Position numbers and translations under genes: made by a program
The notes under the pieces: model-generated
What the model was told of the DNA's origin: nothing
Databases searched by the model: none
What the model saw: only the letters and a program-made list of their open reading frames with translations
Shown: piece after piece, positions 36,573 to 45,684 of the stretch
Layout of the letters: each line of letters starts with the position of its first letter
Position numbering within the stretch: the stretch's first letter is position 1
Source: Prochloron sp965198675
GTDB lineage: Bacteria > Cyanobacteriota > Cyanobacteriia > Cyanobacteriales > Prochloraceae
DNA length: 64,000 nt
NCBI GenBank assembly: GCA_965198675.1
Contig: OZ240666.1
Span: forward strand, 1,302,001-1,366,000
Direction of reading: 5' to 3'

Positions 36573-37769
36573 TTAGGAGGGGTTGATGTTGAGGGAGTCT
36601 ATTATGGGTGCAGCAACCCAATTTAAACCTACTTTCAACTGGTGCTTGAGACTGGGTAAGCGATAGAGATAAATTAACCTGCGAGCAAGATAGCCTAAAG
36701 GACCGTCTAATTCCAGCCCCAAACCTGTCAAGGCTGCGTTGTCTGCTCCTAAAGTGAGCATTTCCCCCAAAGCTTGGTAACGGAAGGGAAGGAGAGGGCG
36801 TTTCGTTATCGAAGCCCAAATATTCCAGGCGCAGTAGTCTGCTTGTTGGCAAGCTGCTTGAGCAGTGGCTGGAACCTCCTGCCCGGTAGCGTCCTGACAG
36901 TGAGCTATGTCCCCCAGGGCCAAAATATGGGGTTGTTCTGGTATTTGCAAGGTGGGGGTGGTGATGAGCCTTCCTCTGTGGTCCTTTTTCAGGGGGAGGT
37001 TTTGGATTAACTCTGGGACTCTGGTTCCTACGGTCCACAAGACCAAGTCTACAGGAATAGTGTCTACTTGTCCTTTATAGGATAGGGAGATACTGTCGGC
37101 GTCTATTTTGCATACCTCAGTTTCTAAGTCGAGCCACACCTGGCGGGACTCTAAAGCTTGTTGAGCTGCATTGCGATTAAACTCACTGGCTGTAGGGAGG
37201 ATTTTATCCCCTCGTTGGATTAAGCGCAATTTGGCTTTTTTCCCCAAGCGATCTGCTAATTTACAACCTAACTCCACACCGCTATAACCCCCTCCCACCA
37301 CCGCTACTCGAATGTTATCGGTTTTTGACCTTTCTAAGGCCCGCAACCGTTCACAGAGGCGTTGGGCGTCTTGGAGACTGTGAAAGGGGATGGCATATTC
37401 CTCCGCTCCAGGAACCTGATTGGTGGGAGTACTTCCCCCTAGGGCAATGACTAATTTATCGTAACCTAGTTCAGGCTGGTTATCTAAGTGAATGGTGCTA
37501 TTTTCCACGTCAATACCCGTCACTAGACTTTGTGAGAAGGTTATATTAGTATGGGCGAGGATTTCCGTGAAACTCGGGGCAATTTCCCAAGGAGACATCT
37601 CTCCGGTCACTAACTCGTACAATAAGGGGGAAAATAAGAAACGATCGCTTTTATCGATGAGGACAATTTCCGGAGAGCTATCCCAGGGTAGTTCGCTTAA
37701 ACGTTTAGCAGTATAGAAACCGCCAAAACCGCCACCGAGAATGGAAATACGTAACTTTTTTTCCGTCAT
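36573..37769 (-). CDS. Type II NAD(P)H dehydrogenase (NDH-2; NdbB/NdbC-like)
   Basis: A 398-residue flavoprotein with two dinucleotide-binding folds: ISILGGGFGGFYTAKRL at residues 9-25 for FAD and VAVVGGGYSGVELGCKL near residue 156 for NAD(P)H. ILALGDIAHCQD near residue 287 is the second FAD motif, and ATAQAACQQADYCAWN is typical of NDH-2. It transfers electrons from NAD(P)H to a membrane quinone without pumping protons. Family members in cyanobacteria include NdbB, shown to reduce demethylphylloquinone in phylloquinone synthesis; which paralogue this is cannot be decided by eye. The C-terminal amphipathic region (LARRLIYLYRLPSLKHQLKV) probably binds the membrane. Confidence 0.88.
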   Translation of the reverse strand: MTEKKLRISILGGGFGGFYTAKRLSELPWDSSPEIVLIDKSDRFLFSPLLYELVTGEMSPWEIAPSFTEILAHTNITFSQSLVTGIDVENSTIHLDNQPELGYDKLVIALGGSTPTNQVPGAEEYAIPFHSLQDAQRLCERLRALERSKTDNIRVAVVGGGYSGVELGCKLADRLGKKAKLRLIQRGDKILPTASEFNRNAAQQALESRQVWLDLETEVCKIDADSISLSYKGQVDTIPVDLVLWTVGTRVPELIQNLPLKKDHRGRLITTPTLQIPEQPHILALGDIAHCQDATGQEVPATAQAACQQADYCAWNIWASITKRPLLPFRYQALGEMLTLGADNAALTGLGLELDGPLGYLARRLIYLYRLPSLKHQLKVGLNWVAAPIIDSLNINPS

Positions 37770-37835
37770 GTAAACCTCACGGGAGTTTGGAAACCACCAT
37801 TTTCAAATGGTGTCCGAAAAACGACACGAGCGCGC

Positions 37836-37881
37836 GCCATTAATCAATGCCGCGCGCAGTCCCCCGGCATTGATTAATGGC
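37836..37881. repeat. Hairpin with 16-bp perfect arms
   Basis: GCCATTAATCAATGCC and GGCATTGATTAATGGC are exact complements separated by 14 bases (GCGCGCAGT then five C). It lies 67 bp upstream of ndh-2, on the side of the orphan HEARO RNA. It has no T-run, so it is more likely another inserted palindrome than a terminator. Confidence 0.75.
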
Positions 37882-37907
37882 GGGGGAGAGGGAAATTGTT
37901 ATCTCCC

Positions 37908-38164
37908 TCAAAACTCCCATTGCTGGGGTAAAGTTAGCCGAGCTAATGTTATTGGTCGGTACTATCCCAAAAGCACTGTCTTACCCCGAGTAAAACTATT
38001 TAACCTTTGAGTTCTAGAGCTTGGAACTACCCACCCCCCGAGCAAGCCTCCTGGGAGGGGGGTTGGGGGGTGGGTAGGAACTTTAACTCTTGCCAATAAC
38101 GTAGTCAGGTCAGCTAACTGAAGAGGAGGCACGAAGCCCCGCTACTTCAGTGCGGGGTGCTGAC
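37908..38164 (-). ncRNA. Orphan HEARO / IscB omega-RNA-like RNA, locus 1
   Basis: On the minus strand it starts GTCAGCACCCCGCACT, continues TAGCTGACCTGACTACG, TTGGCAAGAGTTAA, TTAAATAGTTTTACTCGGG, TAAGACAGTGCTTTTGGG and ends GCAATGGGAGTTTTGAG. The same blocks, in the same order, lie directly upstream of the iscB gene at 51317-51562, where the HEARO RNA is expected. No iscB follows here. An R9 palindrome (38030-38074) is inserted in one stem-loop between CCTACCC and GGGTAG. It occupies much of the 37770-38565 gap; 38165-38565 holds CGTACCATG-type motifs only. Confidence 0.75.
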
Positions 38165-38565
38165 AATATATGATTATTTTAGCTAGGAGATTGTTTCTAG
38201 TATAGCATTTATAGCAGTGAGCGAGTACCATGACAGTTATCAGTTCTTTCACAAGAAGAACCCGTCACAAAAAAAAATTCCCAACTTTTTATCCTGTGGC
38301 TCGAAGGTCTTACATTGTCAACCAAATTCTTAGTGGATCCCCAAGGCGCGCCGCAAAGCGGATCCCTGCGGGATCGCGCCCCCAAATCCTGATTAATAAC
38401 AGGCTGTATCCCTTTCTCTGTAAGTCTTTTAGTCATCTATCCTTAGATTGAAGATGCGGTCGAGTTATGAGTTCCCACGTACCATGCTTTGAAAATTGTC
38501 GCAAGGTAAGGGTGAGAACATTTCTGGTCAAACTAGATCCAACTCATAACTGATAACTGCTATAT

Positions 38566-40023
38566 ATGGAAAGTAAGCAAGATTTATCCAGCTTGACAAC
38601 TATGGAGTCTAAAAAAAAATCGAGAGAAGAGCTATATTTAGAGATAGAAACCCAGAAGCAGCAAATCCAATCCTTGAAGGAAGATAGAGCTTTGCTAGAA
38701 ATATTACTGGAAACTACCACAGAAAAGGCTGATAGAATCCAAATGGAGTTGGAAGCTCAGATAAAGTCAACTATCCGCAACAGCGAGAAACAACTGGGTC
38801 AGTTCCTAGAAGCAGTTCCCGTAGGGGTGTTCGTCGTGGACAGAGAAGGTAAACCCTACTACGCTAATCAGCGGGCAAAAGAATTACTGGGTCCAGGAAT
38901 CAAGTCTCAGTCCACCGCTGCTGAATTTGCCCCTATTTATCAAGTTTATGCGGCTAATAGCAAACAACTGTATCCGAAACAGTGTCTACCGATTATTCTA
39001 GCTTTACAAGGAAAACATGCTACCGCTGACGATTTGGAGATTCGAGGAACCGATAAAATTATTCCTTTGGAAATGTGGGCCACGCCAATTTTTGCCGCAG
39101 GAGGGGAAATTATTTATGCCATCGCTGTTGTCCAAGACATTACGGAACGCAAACAAGCCGAAAAAGAACGGATTCAATATACAAGTGAACTATTTCAACT
39201 GAATCAAGCTTTTGAGCGCTTTGTTCCCAATGCTTTTCTCAAGTTTTTAGCCAAAAAAAGCATTATTGAGGTTGGTTTAGGGGACGCAGTACAACGAGAA
39301 ATGTCCATTTTATTTGCCGATATTCGTGATTTTACCACTCTTTCAGAAAGGATGTCCCTAGAAGATAATTTTAAATTTATCAATGGTTTTCTCAGCCGCA
39401 TGGAACCTGCAATTCGGCAAAACAAGGGTTTTATCGATAAATTTATGGGGGATGGGATTATAGCTCTTTTTAGTGGCAGTGCGGACGATGCAGTACAAGC
39501 TAGTATATGTATGTTACATAGGTTAACAGCATATAATTATACCAGATATACAACAAAACGCCCCTCAATTAAGATTGGCATTGGTATTAATACGGGATCC
39601 TTGATGCTGGGTACGGTGGGGGGGGAAAATCGTATGGAGGGTACAGTGATTAGTGATGCGGTCAATTTAACTTCTCGCATTGAAGGATTGACGAAAACCT
39701 ATGGGGTATCCCTGTTAATTTCCCACCACACCTTTACCCGACTGGAAGATGCTAATCGCTATCAATTTCGCGTCATTGCTCGGGTCAAAGTTAAAGGTAA
39801 ATCAGAAGCGGTTACAGTGTACGAAGTATTCGATGCAGATTTACATAAAATTCGAGAAGGTAAGTTAATTACTAAAACTGATTTTGAAAGAGGGGTATTA
39901 TTGTATGATAATGGGGATTACAATAAAGCGGCTCAACTATTTCAACATTGCTTGACTATAAATCCAGGGGATCGAGCCAGTCAAATTTATCTCAATCTTT
40001 GCCAGCACAGGGAATACTCTTAA
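38566..40023 (+). CDS. PAS domain-containing class III adenylate/guanylate cyclase
   Basis: A 485-residue cytoplasmic signalling enzyme. Order: coiled coil (residues 15-80), PAS domain (about 82-195; AVPVGVFVVDREGKPYYAN and VVQDITERKQAEKER), a linker helix, the catalytic CYCc domain (about 225-425) and a C-terminal TPR-like helix pair (ERGVLLYDNGDYNKAAQLFQ). Catalytic residues: metal-binding Asp in ILFADIRDFT and in DKFMGDG, and the transition-state Asn/Arg in SDAVNLTSRIEG. The Lys of DKFMGDG fits an adenine-binding position, so it probably makes cAMP, but this is inference. There is no membrane segment, so PAS presumably senses a cytoplasmic signal. The ATG at 38566 gives the longest coil. 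No operon partner. Confidence 0.88.
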   Translation: MESKQDLSSLTTMESKKKSREELYLEIETQKQQIQSLKEDRALLEILLETTTEKADRIQMELEAQIKSTIRNSEKQLGQFLEAVPVGVFVVDREGKPYYANQRAKELLGPGIKSQSTAAEFAPIYQVYAANSKQLYPKQCLPIILALQGKHATADDLEIRGTDKIIPLEMWATPIFAAGGEIIYAIAVVQDITERKQAEKERIQYTSELFQLNQAFERFVPNAFLKFLAKKSIIEVGLGDAVQREMSILFADIRDFTTLSERMSLEDNFKFINGFLSRMEPAIRQNKGFIDKFMGDGIIALFSGSADDAVQASICMLHRLTAYNYTRYTTKRPSIKIGIGINTGSLMLGTVGGENRMEGTVISDAVNLTSRIEGLTKTYGVSLLISHHTFTRLEDANRYQFRVIARVKVKGKSEAVTVYEVFDADLHKIREGKLITKTDFERGVLLYDNGDYNKAAQLFQHCLTINPGDRASQIYLNLCQHREYS

Positions 40024-40040
40024 ATGGTAACTGGTAACTG

Positions 40041-40883
40041 CTAAAATCCAGACTGAGTCAAACCCCTATTTAATGATTCTAACACCCCTAAAGTTTTAGC
40101 CCAGTGGGATAAATAAGCCAAATCCAGTTTTTCTCCTTGTAACTTCATTACTCCTAAAATGTCCCGCCATTGTTTCTCGCTCCCATATCCTAAATTATAC
40201 CAAGTTAACTTCTGTAAGATAATATCTTCCGCCGTAGGCAAGACTAATACAGTTTCTGAGCGCACTACTCGGATTTGCTTCCGTTGGAACTCGCTGCGAG
40301 GAAAAGGTTCATCTTTCAGGATAAAGATATCAACTTTGCCCAAAGATTCATTATCAATAATGTTAAAGGATTTCTGAGTAATAATTGCCTCTCTCACAGC
40401 ACTTTCACTGACATAAAATCTCGGTTGCAGCGCGTCAAGCAATAAAGGAACTTTCTCTAAATCTAAATCTACAACTAAGTCAATATCTTGGGTGCTGCGG
40501 GGTTCTCCAAGAAGGCTACTTGCTAAAGAACCTCCCATCAGGTATGATATTTCTAGTTGATTCAATATATCGGTGACTACGAGGGCTAAAGAAATGGGAT
40601 CGCTTATCATTAATGGAGGCTGGTAATTTTGTTCTAAAATCCAATGAGCAGTTGTGTTTCCTAGAGTAAGGAGCGCAAATTTATTTCTGATTATACTGCA
40701 AGTTGCATCGGGATAACGGGAGAGGATAGCATTTAAGCTTATTTCCCAACAACCTTTTGTCCAGGTACTTACCAGGTCTGCTTTTTGGTATAATGAGAGG
40801 GAGCGCCATCTAGCAAACTGTATCCTTTCAATTTCAATACTGGTATCTACCGATTGAGTTTTATAATTTATTAATTGACTCAT
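40041..40883 (-). CDS. Nucleotidyltransferase-fold protein (AbiEii/DUF6036-like)
   Basis: About 280 residues from MSQLINYKTQ; the open frame allows an earlier start at 40919. The N-terminal third is a helical region of unknown type (RWRSLSLYQKADLVSTWTKG). From residue about 115, LEISYLMGGSLASSLLGEPR STQDIDLVVDLD has the Gly-Gly-Ser and Asp-X-Asp of the polymerase-beta-like nucleotidyltransferase fold, followed by SFNIIDNESLGKVDIFIL with the third acidic residue and a PTAEDIILQKLTWY helix typical of AbiEii-like proteins. Such proteins include toxins that modify tRNA or nucleotides and many uncharacterised relatives. No antitoxin gene is adjacent. It overlaps nothing and is divergent from murJ. 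Confidence 0.7.
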   Translation of the reverse strand: MSQLINYKTQSVDTSIEIERIQFARWRSLSLYQKADLVSTWTKGCWEISLNAILSRYPDATCSIIRNKFALLTLGNTTAHWILEQNYQPPLMISDPISLALVVTDILNQLEISYLMGGSLASSLLGEPRSTQDIDLVVDLDLEKVPLLLDALQPRFYVSESAVREAIITQKSFNIIDNESLGKVDIFILKDEPFPRSEFQRKQIRVVRSETVLVLPTAEDIILQKLTWYNLGYGSEKQWRDILGVMKLQGEKLDLAYLSHWAKTLGVLESLNRGLTQSGF

Positions 40884-40931
40884 AACCACCATTTTAATCC
40901 AAAAACAACTTCTTTGCACAAAACCCTAAAT

Positions 40932-42485
40932 ATGAAAAATGCACGTTCCCTAGCTAGTATTGCAGGCATTGTAGCTATCGCTACCTTAATAAGTAAAGTC
41001 TTCGGCTTAGTGCGGGAAATGGCGATCGCCGCTGCTTTTGGCGTAGGTCCAGCTGTCAACGCTTACACTTACGCTTACGTTATCCCCGGTTTTCTCCTCA
41101 TTCTCCTAGGGGGTATTAATGGTCCTTTTCACAGCGCCTTAGTGAGTGTTCTCGCCAAGCGGGATAAGTCGGAAGCTGCGGTTATTGTGGAAACTGTCAC
41201 TACCCTGGTCACCGGTATGCTGTTATTGGTGACCGTGGTGCTCATGGTCTTTGGGAACACTTTTATTGGGTTGCTGGCACCAGGTTTGCCAGGGGAAATG
41301 AGGGCGATCGCCGTAGAACAATTACAAATTATGGCTCCCCTAGCCATATTAGCAGGATTAATTGGCATTGGTTTTGGGACTCTCAACGCTGACGACCAAT
41401 ATTTGCTCCCCAGTATCAGTCCCCTCTTCTCCAGTTTAGCACTAGTGGGAGCTGTGGCCTTATTATTCTGGCAGTTAGGGGAAAATATCACTAGTCCTGA
41501 ATACCTACAACTAGGAGGAAGAATTTTAGCCTGGGGTACCTTAGGAGGGGCGATTTTACAATGGTTAGCCCAACTAATTGCTCAGTGGCGAGGGGGCATG
41601 GGAAAATTGCGCTTCAGGTTTAATTGGCGCGTTCCGGGAGTGGGAGAGGTACTGAAGGTAATGGCACCAGCCACCCTTTCTTCCGGTATGCTCCATATTA
41701 ATGTCTACACCGACTTATTCTTTGCTTCTTATATCGAAGACGCAGCAGCAGCCATGCGATACAGCAACTTTATCGTTCTCACTCCTGTGGGTATTATCTC
41801 CAACATGATTCTCGTCCCTTTCCTCCCCGTATTTTCCCGGTTAGCAGCCCCGGAAAATTGGCCAGAATTAAAGGTACGGATTCGTCAGGGGTTGTTGCTA
41901 ACTGCTTTAACCATGTTACCCCTCACTGCCATCTTTATTTCCCTTTCCCAACCTATTGTCCAGGTTATTTATCAACGCTCTGTTTTTGGTATAGAAGAAG
42001 TTAAAGTTGTGGCCCCCGTATTAATGGCTTACGGTTGCGGTATGTTCTTTTATTTGGGACGGGACGTGTTAGTGAGGGTATTCTATGCCTTGGGAGACGG
42101 TCAGACCCCCTTTAAGATTAGTATCGGCAATATCTTCCTCAATGGAGTGTTAGATTTGTTCCTGGTGCAAGCCTTCCAGACTCCTGGTTTAGTCTTCGCT
42201 ACCATAGGGGTGAACGTCATTTCCATGGGGTTAATGTTGGCTATTTTAAACCGTCGTTTGCAGAGTTTACCTCTGAAAGAGTGGGCCACAGCATTGTTGG
42301 GTTTAACCTTTGCCAGTGGGGTTGCGGGTTTGAGCAGTTGGGGAGTTAGTTGGGGTTTAGGCAACTGGGGACCGTTATGGCAGTTGGGTATCGGGATTTT
42401 TGTTGCTCTTGCTATTTTTAGCTTCATTGCCTTACAATTAAAGTTACCAGAAGTAGATATGTTAGTCCAACGCATTATCCTGTAG
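40932..42485 (+). CDS. murJ: Lipid II flippase MurJ (MviN)
   Basis: 517 residues from the ATG at 40932 (MKNARSLASIAGIVAIATLI). An earlier in-frame ATG at 40875 is unlikely because the extra residues are polar and unlike the family. Fourteen hydrophobic segments and the MurJ signatures are present: SKVFGLVREMAIAAAFG near residue 23, LGGINGPFHSALVSVL near 56, NADDQYLLPSISPL near 150 and YFLGR-type YLGRDVLVRVFYALGDGQTPF near 375. It moves lipid II across the cytoplasmic membrane for peptidoglycan synthesis. A 32-bp stretch of it (41948-41979) is repeated at 44608-44639, 2.6 kb downstream. Confidence 0.95.
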   Translation: MKNARSLASIAGIVAIATLISKVFGLVREMAIAAAFGVGPAVNAYTYAYVIPGFLLILLGGINGPFHSALVSVLAKRDKSEAAVIVETVTTLVTGMLLLVTVVLMVFGNTFIGLLAPGLPGEMRAIAVEQLQIMAPLAILAGLIGIGFGTLNADDQYLLPSISPLFSSLALVGAVALLFWQLGENITSPEYLQLGGRILAWGTLGGAILQWLAQLIAQWRGGMGKLRFRFNWRVPGVGEVLKVMAPATLSSGMLHINVYTDLFFASYIEDAAAAMRYSNFIVLTPVGIISNMILVPFLPVFSRLAAPENWPELKVRIRQGLLLTALTMLPLTAIFISLSQPIVQVIYQRSVFGIEEVKVVAPVLMAYGCGMFFYLGRDVLVRVFYALGDGQTPFKISIGNIFLNGVLDLFLVQAFQTPGLVFATIGVNVISMGLMLAILNRRLQSLPLKEWATALLGLTFASGVAGLSSWGVSWGLGNWGPLWQLGIGIFVALAIFSFIALQLKLPEVDMLVQRIIL

Positions 42486-42669
42486 GGTATTGCCCAGAGT
42501 AGTGCGGCCACTGTCAATGCCTTCTGGAAGCTTCGCCCTCCCCCGGACCCCTTTTGGATTATTAAATATGAAAAATCAACTAGCCGCCACTATAGCGATT
42601 ACTGCTGCAGCACTCCTCACTCCCAGTGTTGCTCATGCTGTTAGTACTATTTTACAGCCAGTTACTATA

Positions 42670-43571
42670 GAACCCATTTGAGATCTTTTTAAGTAGTGGC
42701 TAGCCTTTTAAGCATCAGTCGGACAAAACATAGACTAATCTTGGTATTAGCATGCTCAAGAGTCCTTTCAAAGTTTTTGACCAAACTCTTGCATCTTTCC
42801 ATCCACGAATTAGTTCTTTCAATCACCCACCGCGCTTTTACTGGCACAAAACCGGTTTTTCCTTCCTTTTTCTTTTGAGCTTTTGATGGTTTACGGAAGA
42901 CCTTAAATCTAATCTTAGTCATAATCGCCGGATAAATTTTATGTAATTCCTGGGTCAGTTTTTCTGGGTGATATCCATGGTCAAGCAAAATGGTAATCTT
43001 GGGGATGTTGACTGGTTTAGACTTGAAATAATCTATGTTTTTCGATAACATTTCAATCAAACCCACATCGTCAGATACCGATGCTTTGGTGCAATGACTA
43101 AAAAAAGGAAAGCCCAAAGTATCTACTGCTAGATGTCTTTTAAGACCATTGGTAGACTTGTAAAAACAAAACCCTTTCGACTTTACACTGGCGTTACAGG
43201 TATTTTTTACCGCTTGGGAGTCAATGATGATTAGGGTTGTCCATTGCCCTTTTTTTTTAACTTGCTGACGGACTCTACTATGCAAGATATCTCTGATTGC
43301 TTCGATTACCCCAAGCGATCGCCACTGTTTGTAGTACCAAAATACTGTGGAATAGGGGGGCAAGTCTTTGGGTAAGTCACACCAATTACAACCATTCTTT
43401 AATTGGTACAAGATACCATCTAAAATCTGCCTTTTACTCCATTTTGGTGGTCTTGTCTGTTTCTTTTTGGGCAACAGAGGTTCTATTATTTTCCACTCCC
43501 CGTCTGTCAAACTACTTGAGTACGGCATTTTTTCCCTATTTTACTCCACAACAGAGATCTCAAATGGGTTC
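42670..43571 (-). mobile_element. IS5-family insertion sequence, copy 2
   Basis: Same 902-bp element and ends as copy 1, flanked by TATA on both sides, inserted in the PEP-CTERM-like gene right after the codons for QPVTI. Confidence 0.9.
42689..43528 (-). CDS. IS5-family transposase, copy 2
   Basis: 279 residues, intact, with the DDE residues in IIDSQAVKNT, ILLDHGYHPEK and RWVIERTNSWMERC. It differs from copy 1 by a Ser to Phe change (FRKPSK) and Gln to His near the C-terminus (LEHANTKIS). Confidence 0.93.
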   Translation of the reverse strand: MPYSSSLTDGEWKIIEPLLPKKKQTRPPKWSKRQILDGILYQLKNGCNWCDLPKDLPPYSTVFWYYKQWRSLGVIEAIRDILHSRVRQQVKKKGQWTTLIIIDSQAVKNTCNASVKSKGFCFYKSTNGLKRHLAVDTLGFPFFSHCTKASVSDDVGLIEMLSKNIDYFKSKPVNIPKITILLDHGYHPEKLTQELHKIYPAIMTKIRFKVFRKPSKAQKKKEGKTGFVPVKARWVIERTNSWMERCKSLVKNFERTLEHANTKISLCFVRLMLKRLATT

Positions 43572-44224
43572 TATAGAAACAAATCTAAATAATGTGATGG
43601 TAATAGATGTAAATACTAAAAGCTTAACTAAAAGCTTGTCAAATAAAGTACTAACTAAAGTAAGTAACAACAAGGTTATGAAAATGGAATTACTCCCTTT
43701 AGTCAAATCACTAATATTAAGCATGATCCCGGAAACGGTGCAACATCATGGACTGGTGGTACATCATCAGGAAGAGGCATCATGAATTCAAGAAGCGTCC
43801 TCACTTTTGACCTGGGTAGTCCCAGCCTCATACAAGGAATGGCGCTTTGGAATGTTCCTGCCACGGATACCATAAAATCATTCCAGTTATACGCCGATAC
43901 AGATACCATTTTTAAGAACGAAAATGAGACTCAATTGCAAGATTCAGTGTTTCGTGCAACAAGGCCAGCATTCAATAGTTCTGCTATTTCAGCTCAGACA
44001 TTTTCTTTCACACCCACCCAAACTCAATTTGTTCACCTAGATATTCGGAGTACTTTTCTCCAGAATTTCGATTTTACTGTATCAATAAATGAAATAGCTT
44101 TTGAACAATCAACAGCTCGCGCACCTTCAACAGCTCGCGCACCTTTTGAGTTTGGTCCCATACCAGGAATTATTGGTATAGTAGCAGCAGGAGGGATGAA
44201 CTATTTCCGGAATAAAAAAGGGGG

Positions 44225-44604
44225 AGTGACCAGTGACCTCGTACCATGACAGTTACCAGTTACCAGTGACCTCGTACCATGACAGTGACCAGTGACCAGG
44301 ACGCCAAGGGCGGTTGCTTCGCAATAGCAGTGACCAGGACGCCAAGGGCGGTTGCTTCGCAATAGCAGTTACCAGTTAGCAGTGACCTCGTACCATGACA
44401 GTTACCAGTTACCAGTGACCAGTGACCAGTGACCTCGTACCATGACAGTTAGCAGTGACCTCGTACCATGACAGTTAGCAGTGACCTCGTACCATGACAG
44501 TTAGCAGGACGCCAAGGGCGGTTGCTTCGCAATAGCAGTTAGCAGGACGCCAAGGGCGGTTGCTTCGCAATAGCAGTGACCAGTGACCAGTGACCAGTTA
44601 CCAG
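44225..44604. repeat. Irregular short-repeat array with CGTACCATGACAG and R4 units
   Basis: About 380 bp of AGTGACC, AGTTACC and AGTTAGC units, interspersed with at least six CCTCGTACCATGACAGT motifs and four copies of GGACGCCAAGGGCGGTTGCT followed by TCGCAATAGCAG. It joins the end of the PEP-CTERM-like gene to a 32-bp murJ duplicate (44608-44639). No gene lies inside. Confidence 0.85.
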
Positions 44605-44674
44605 CTTCCAACCTATTGTCCAGGTTATTTATCAACGCTAAAAGTACTAAAAAAATACAAAGGAGTATTATAAC

Positions 44675-45148
44675 ATGACGACTGAACGTTGAAACGATGA
44701 AATGCTTGACAAGTTGGCATCAAGTGTTAGTGAACTACGAGCTGAAATGAAGGAGAGTATCGGTGCACTACGAGATGAAATGAAGGAGAGTATCGGTGCA
44801 CTACGAGATGAAATGAAGGAGAGTATCGGTGCACTACGAGATGAAATGAAGGAGAGTGTGGGTGCACTACGAGATGAGGTCAGTGAACTACGTGAAGGCT
44901 TAAAAGAAACTAAAGATAGTATAGATGCATTGCGATTAACTTCACAAGCTTTACTGCAAGTAGCAGCCCAACACCAGAAGAAAATGGACCAGTTTGAGGA
45001 AGAGGCAGCAGACAGGAAACGGGAAATCGAGGTTATGGAGCGGAAAGTGGAAGCCATGGAGCGGGAACAAGCAGAAAATAGCAAGCGATTTGATGTTTTG
45101 CTGGGAGAGATACGTTACCTAATCCGAGGTAAAACTGATACTGAATAA
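44675..45148 (+). pseudogene. Coiled-coil protein, copy A, with an in-frame TGA
   Basis: The paralogue at 45248 begins MATERWNDEMLDKL; here the same start reads MTTER-stop-NDEMLDKL, with TGA at 44690-44692 replacing the TGG for Trp. The rest is intact (to 45148), and a restart at the ATG at 44702 is possible. The protein is a long coiled coil made of 11-residue units EMKESIGALRD (four here, two in copy B), then VSELREGLKETKDSIDALRL and a C-terminal VMERKVEAMEREQ coil. The ribosome binding site AAAGGAG is present 9 bp upstream of the ATG. Function unknown. Confidence 0.75.
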
Positions 45149-45247
45149 GAAGAGTGTAGGGGCACCATCCATGATGCTGCCCCTACAATCAGGTATACTA
45201 ATGGTATACCCAAAAAGTACTAAAAAAATACAAAGGAGTATTATAAC

Positions 45248-45646
45248 ATGGCGACTGAACGTTGGAACGATGAAATGCTTGACAAGTTGGCATCAAGTGT
45301 TAGTGAACTACGAGCTGAAATGAAGGAGAGTATCGGTGCACTACGAGATGAAATGAAGGAGAGTGTGGGTGCACTACGAGATGAGGTCAGTGAACTACGT
45401 GAAGGCTTAAAGGAAACTAAAGATAGTATAGATGGATTGCGATTAACCTCACAAGCTTTACTGCAAGTAGCAGCCCAACACCAGAAGAAAATGGACCAGT
45501 TTGAGGAAGAAGCAGCAGACAGGAAACGGGAAATCGAGGTTATGGAGCGGAAAGTGGAGGCCATGGAGCGGGAACAAGCAGAAAATAGCAAGCGATTTGA
45601 TGTTTTGCTGGGAGAGATACGCTACCTAATCCGAGGTAAAGAATAA
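45248..45646 (+). CDS. Coiled-coil protein, copy B
   Basis: 132 residues, intact. Two 11-residue units (EMKESIGALRD, EMKESVGALRD) are followed by VSELREGLKETKDSIDGLRL, TSQALLQVAAQHQKKMDQFE and a second coil (ADRKREIEVMERKVEAMERE), ending in ENSKRFDVLLGEIRYLIRGK. It is soluble, wholly helical by appearance, with no known domain. The upstream 40 bp (GTACTAAAAAAATACAAAGG then AGTATTATAACATG) match copy A, so promoter and ribosome binding site were duplicated with the gene. Similar cyanobacterial coiled-coil proteins have no established role. Confidence 0.8.
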   Translation: MATERWNDEMLDKLASSVSELRAEMKESIGALRDEMKESVGALRDEVSELREGLKETKDSIDGLRLTSQALLQVAAQHQKKMDQFEEEAADRKREIEVMERKVEAMEREQAENSKRFDVLLGEIRYLIRGKE

Positions 45647-45684
45647 GAAGGCCGTAGGGGCGGGGTCTTCCCGTCCTCCCCTAC

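Larger units (their letters stand above)
42568..44248 (+). pseudogene. PEP-CTERM-like secreted protein, interrupted by IS copy 2 and frameshifted
   Basis: The start MKNQLAATIAITAAALLTPS ending AHA is a signal peptide, followed by VSTILQPVTI, where the IS at 42670-43571 is inserted. After the IS the frame continues ETNLNNVMVIDVN and then shifts near 43660-43685 to the true downstream frame, NGITPFSQITNIKHDPGNGA, TWTGG-like SWTGGTSSGRG, VLTFDLGSPSLIQGMALWN, FSFTPTQTQFVHLDIRST. It ends with PFEFGPIPGIIGIVAAGG and a basic tail, the same sorting signal as at 34931. The gene belongs to the same family as 28913 and 34931 but is more distant. It cannot give a full product. Confidence 0.8.

Noticed and set aside
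44225..44604. Possible CRISPR array
   Set aside because: Units of 7 bp are contiguous and degenerate, there are no unique spacers of constant length, and no cas genes are in the window.
24569..44692. Alternative genetic code with TGA or TAG read as Trp
   Set aside because: Many intact genes in the window end normally at TGA and TAG, and both stops would have to be recoded; scattered recent mutations explain the data better.
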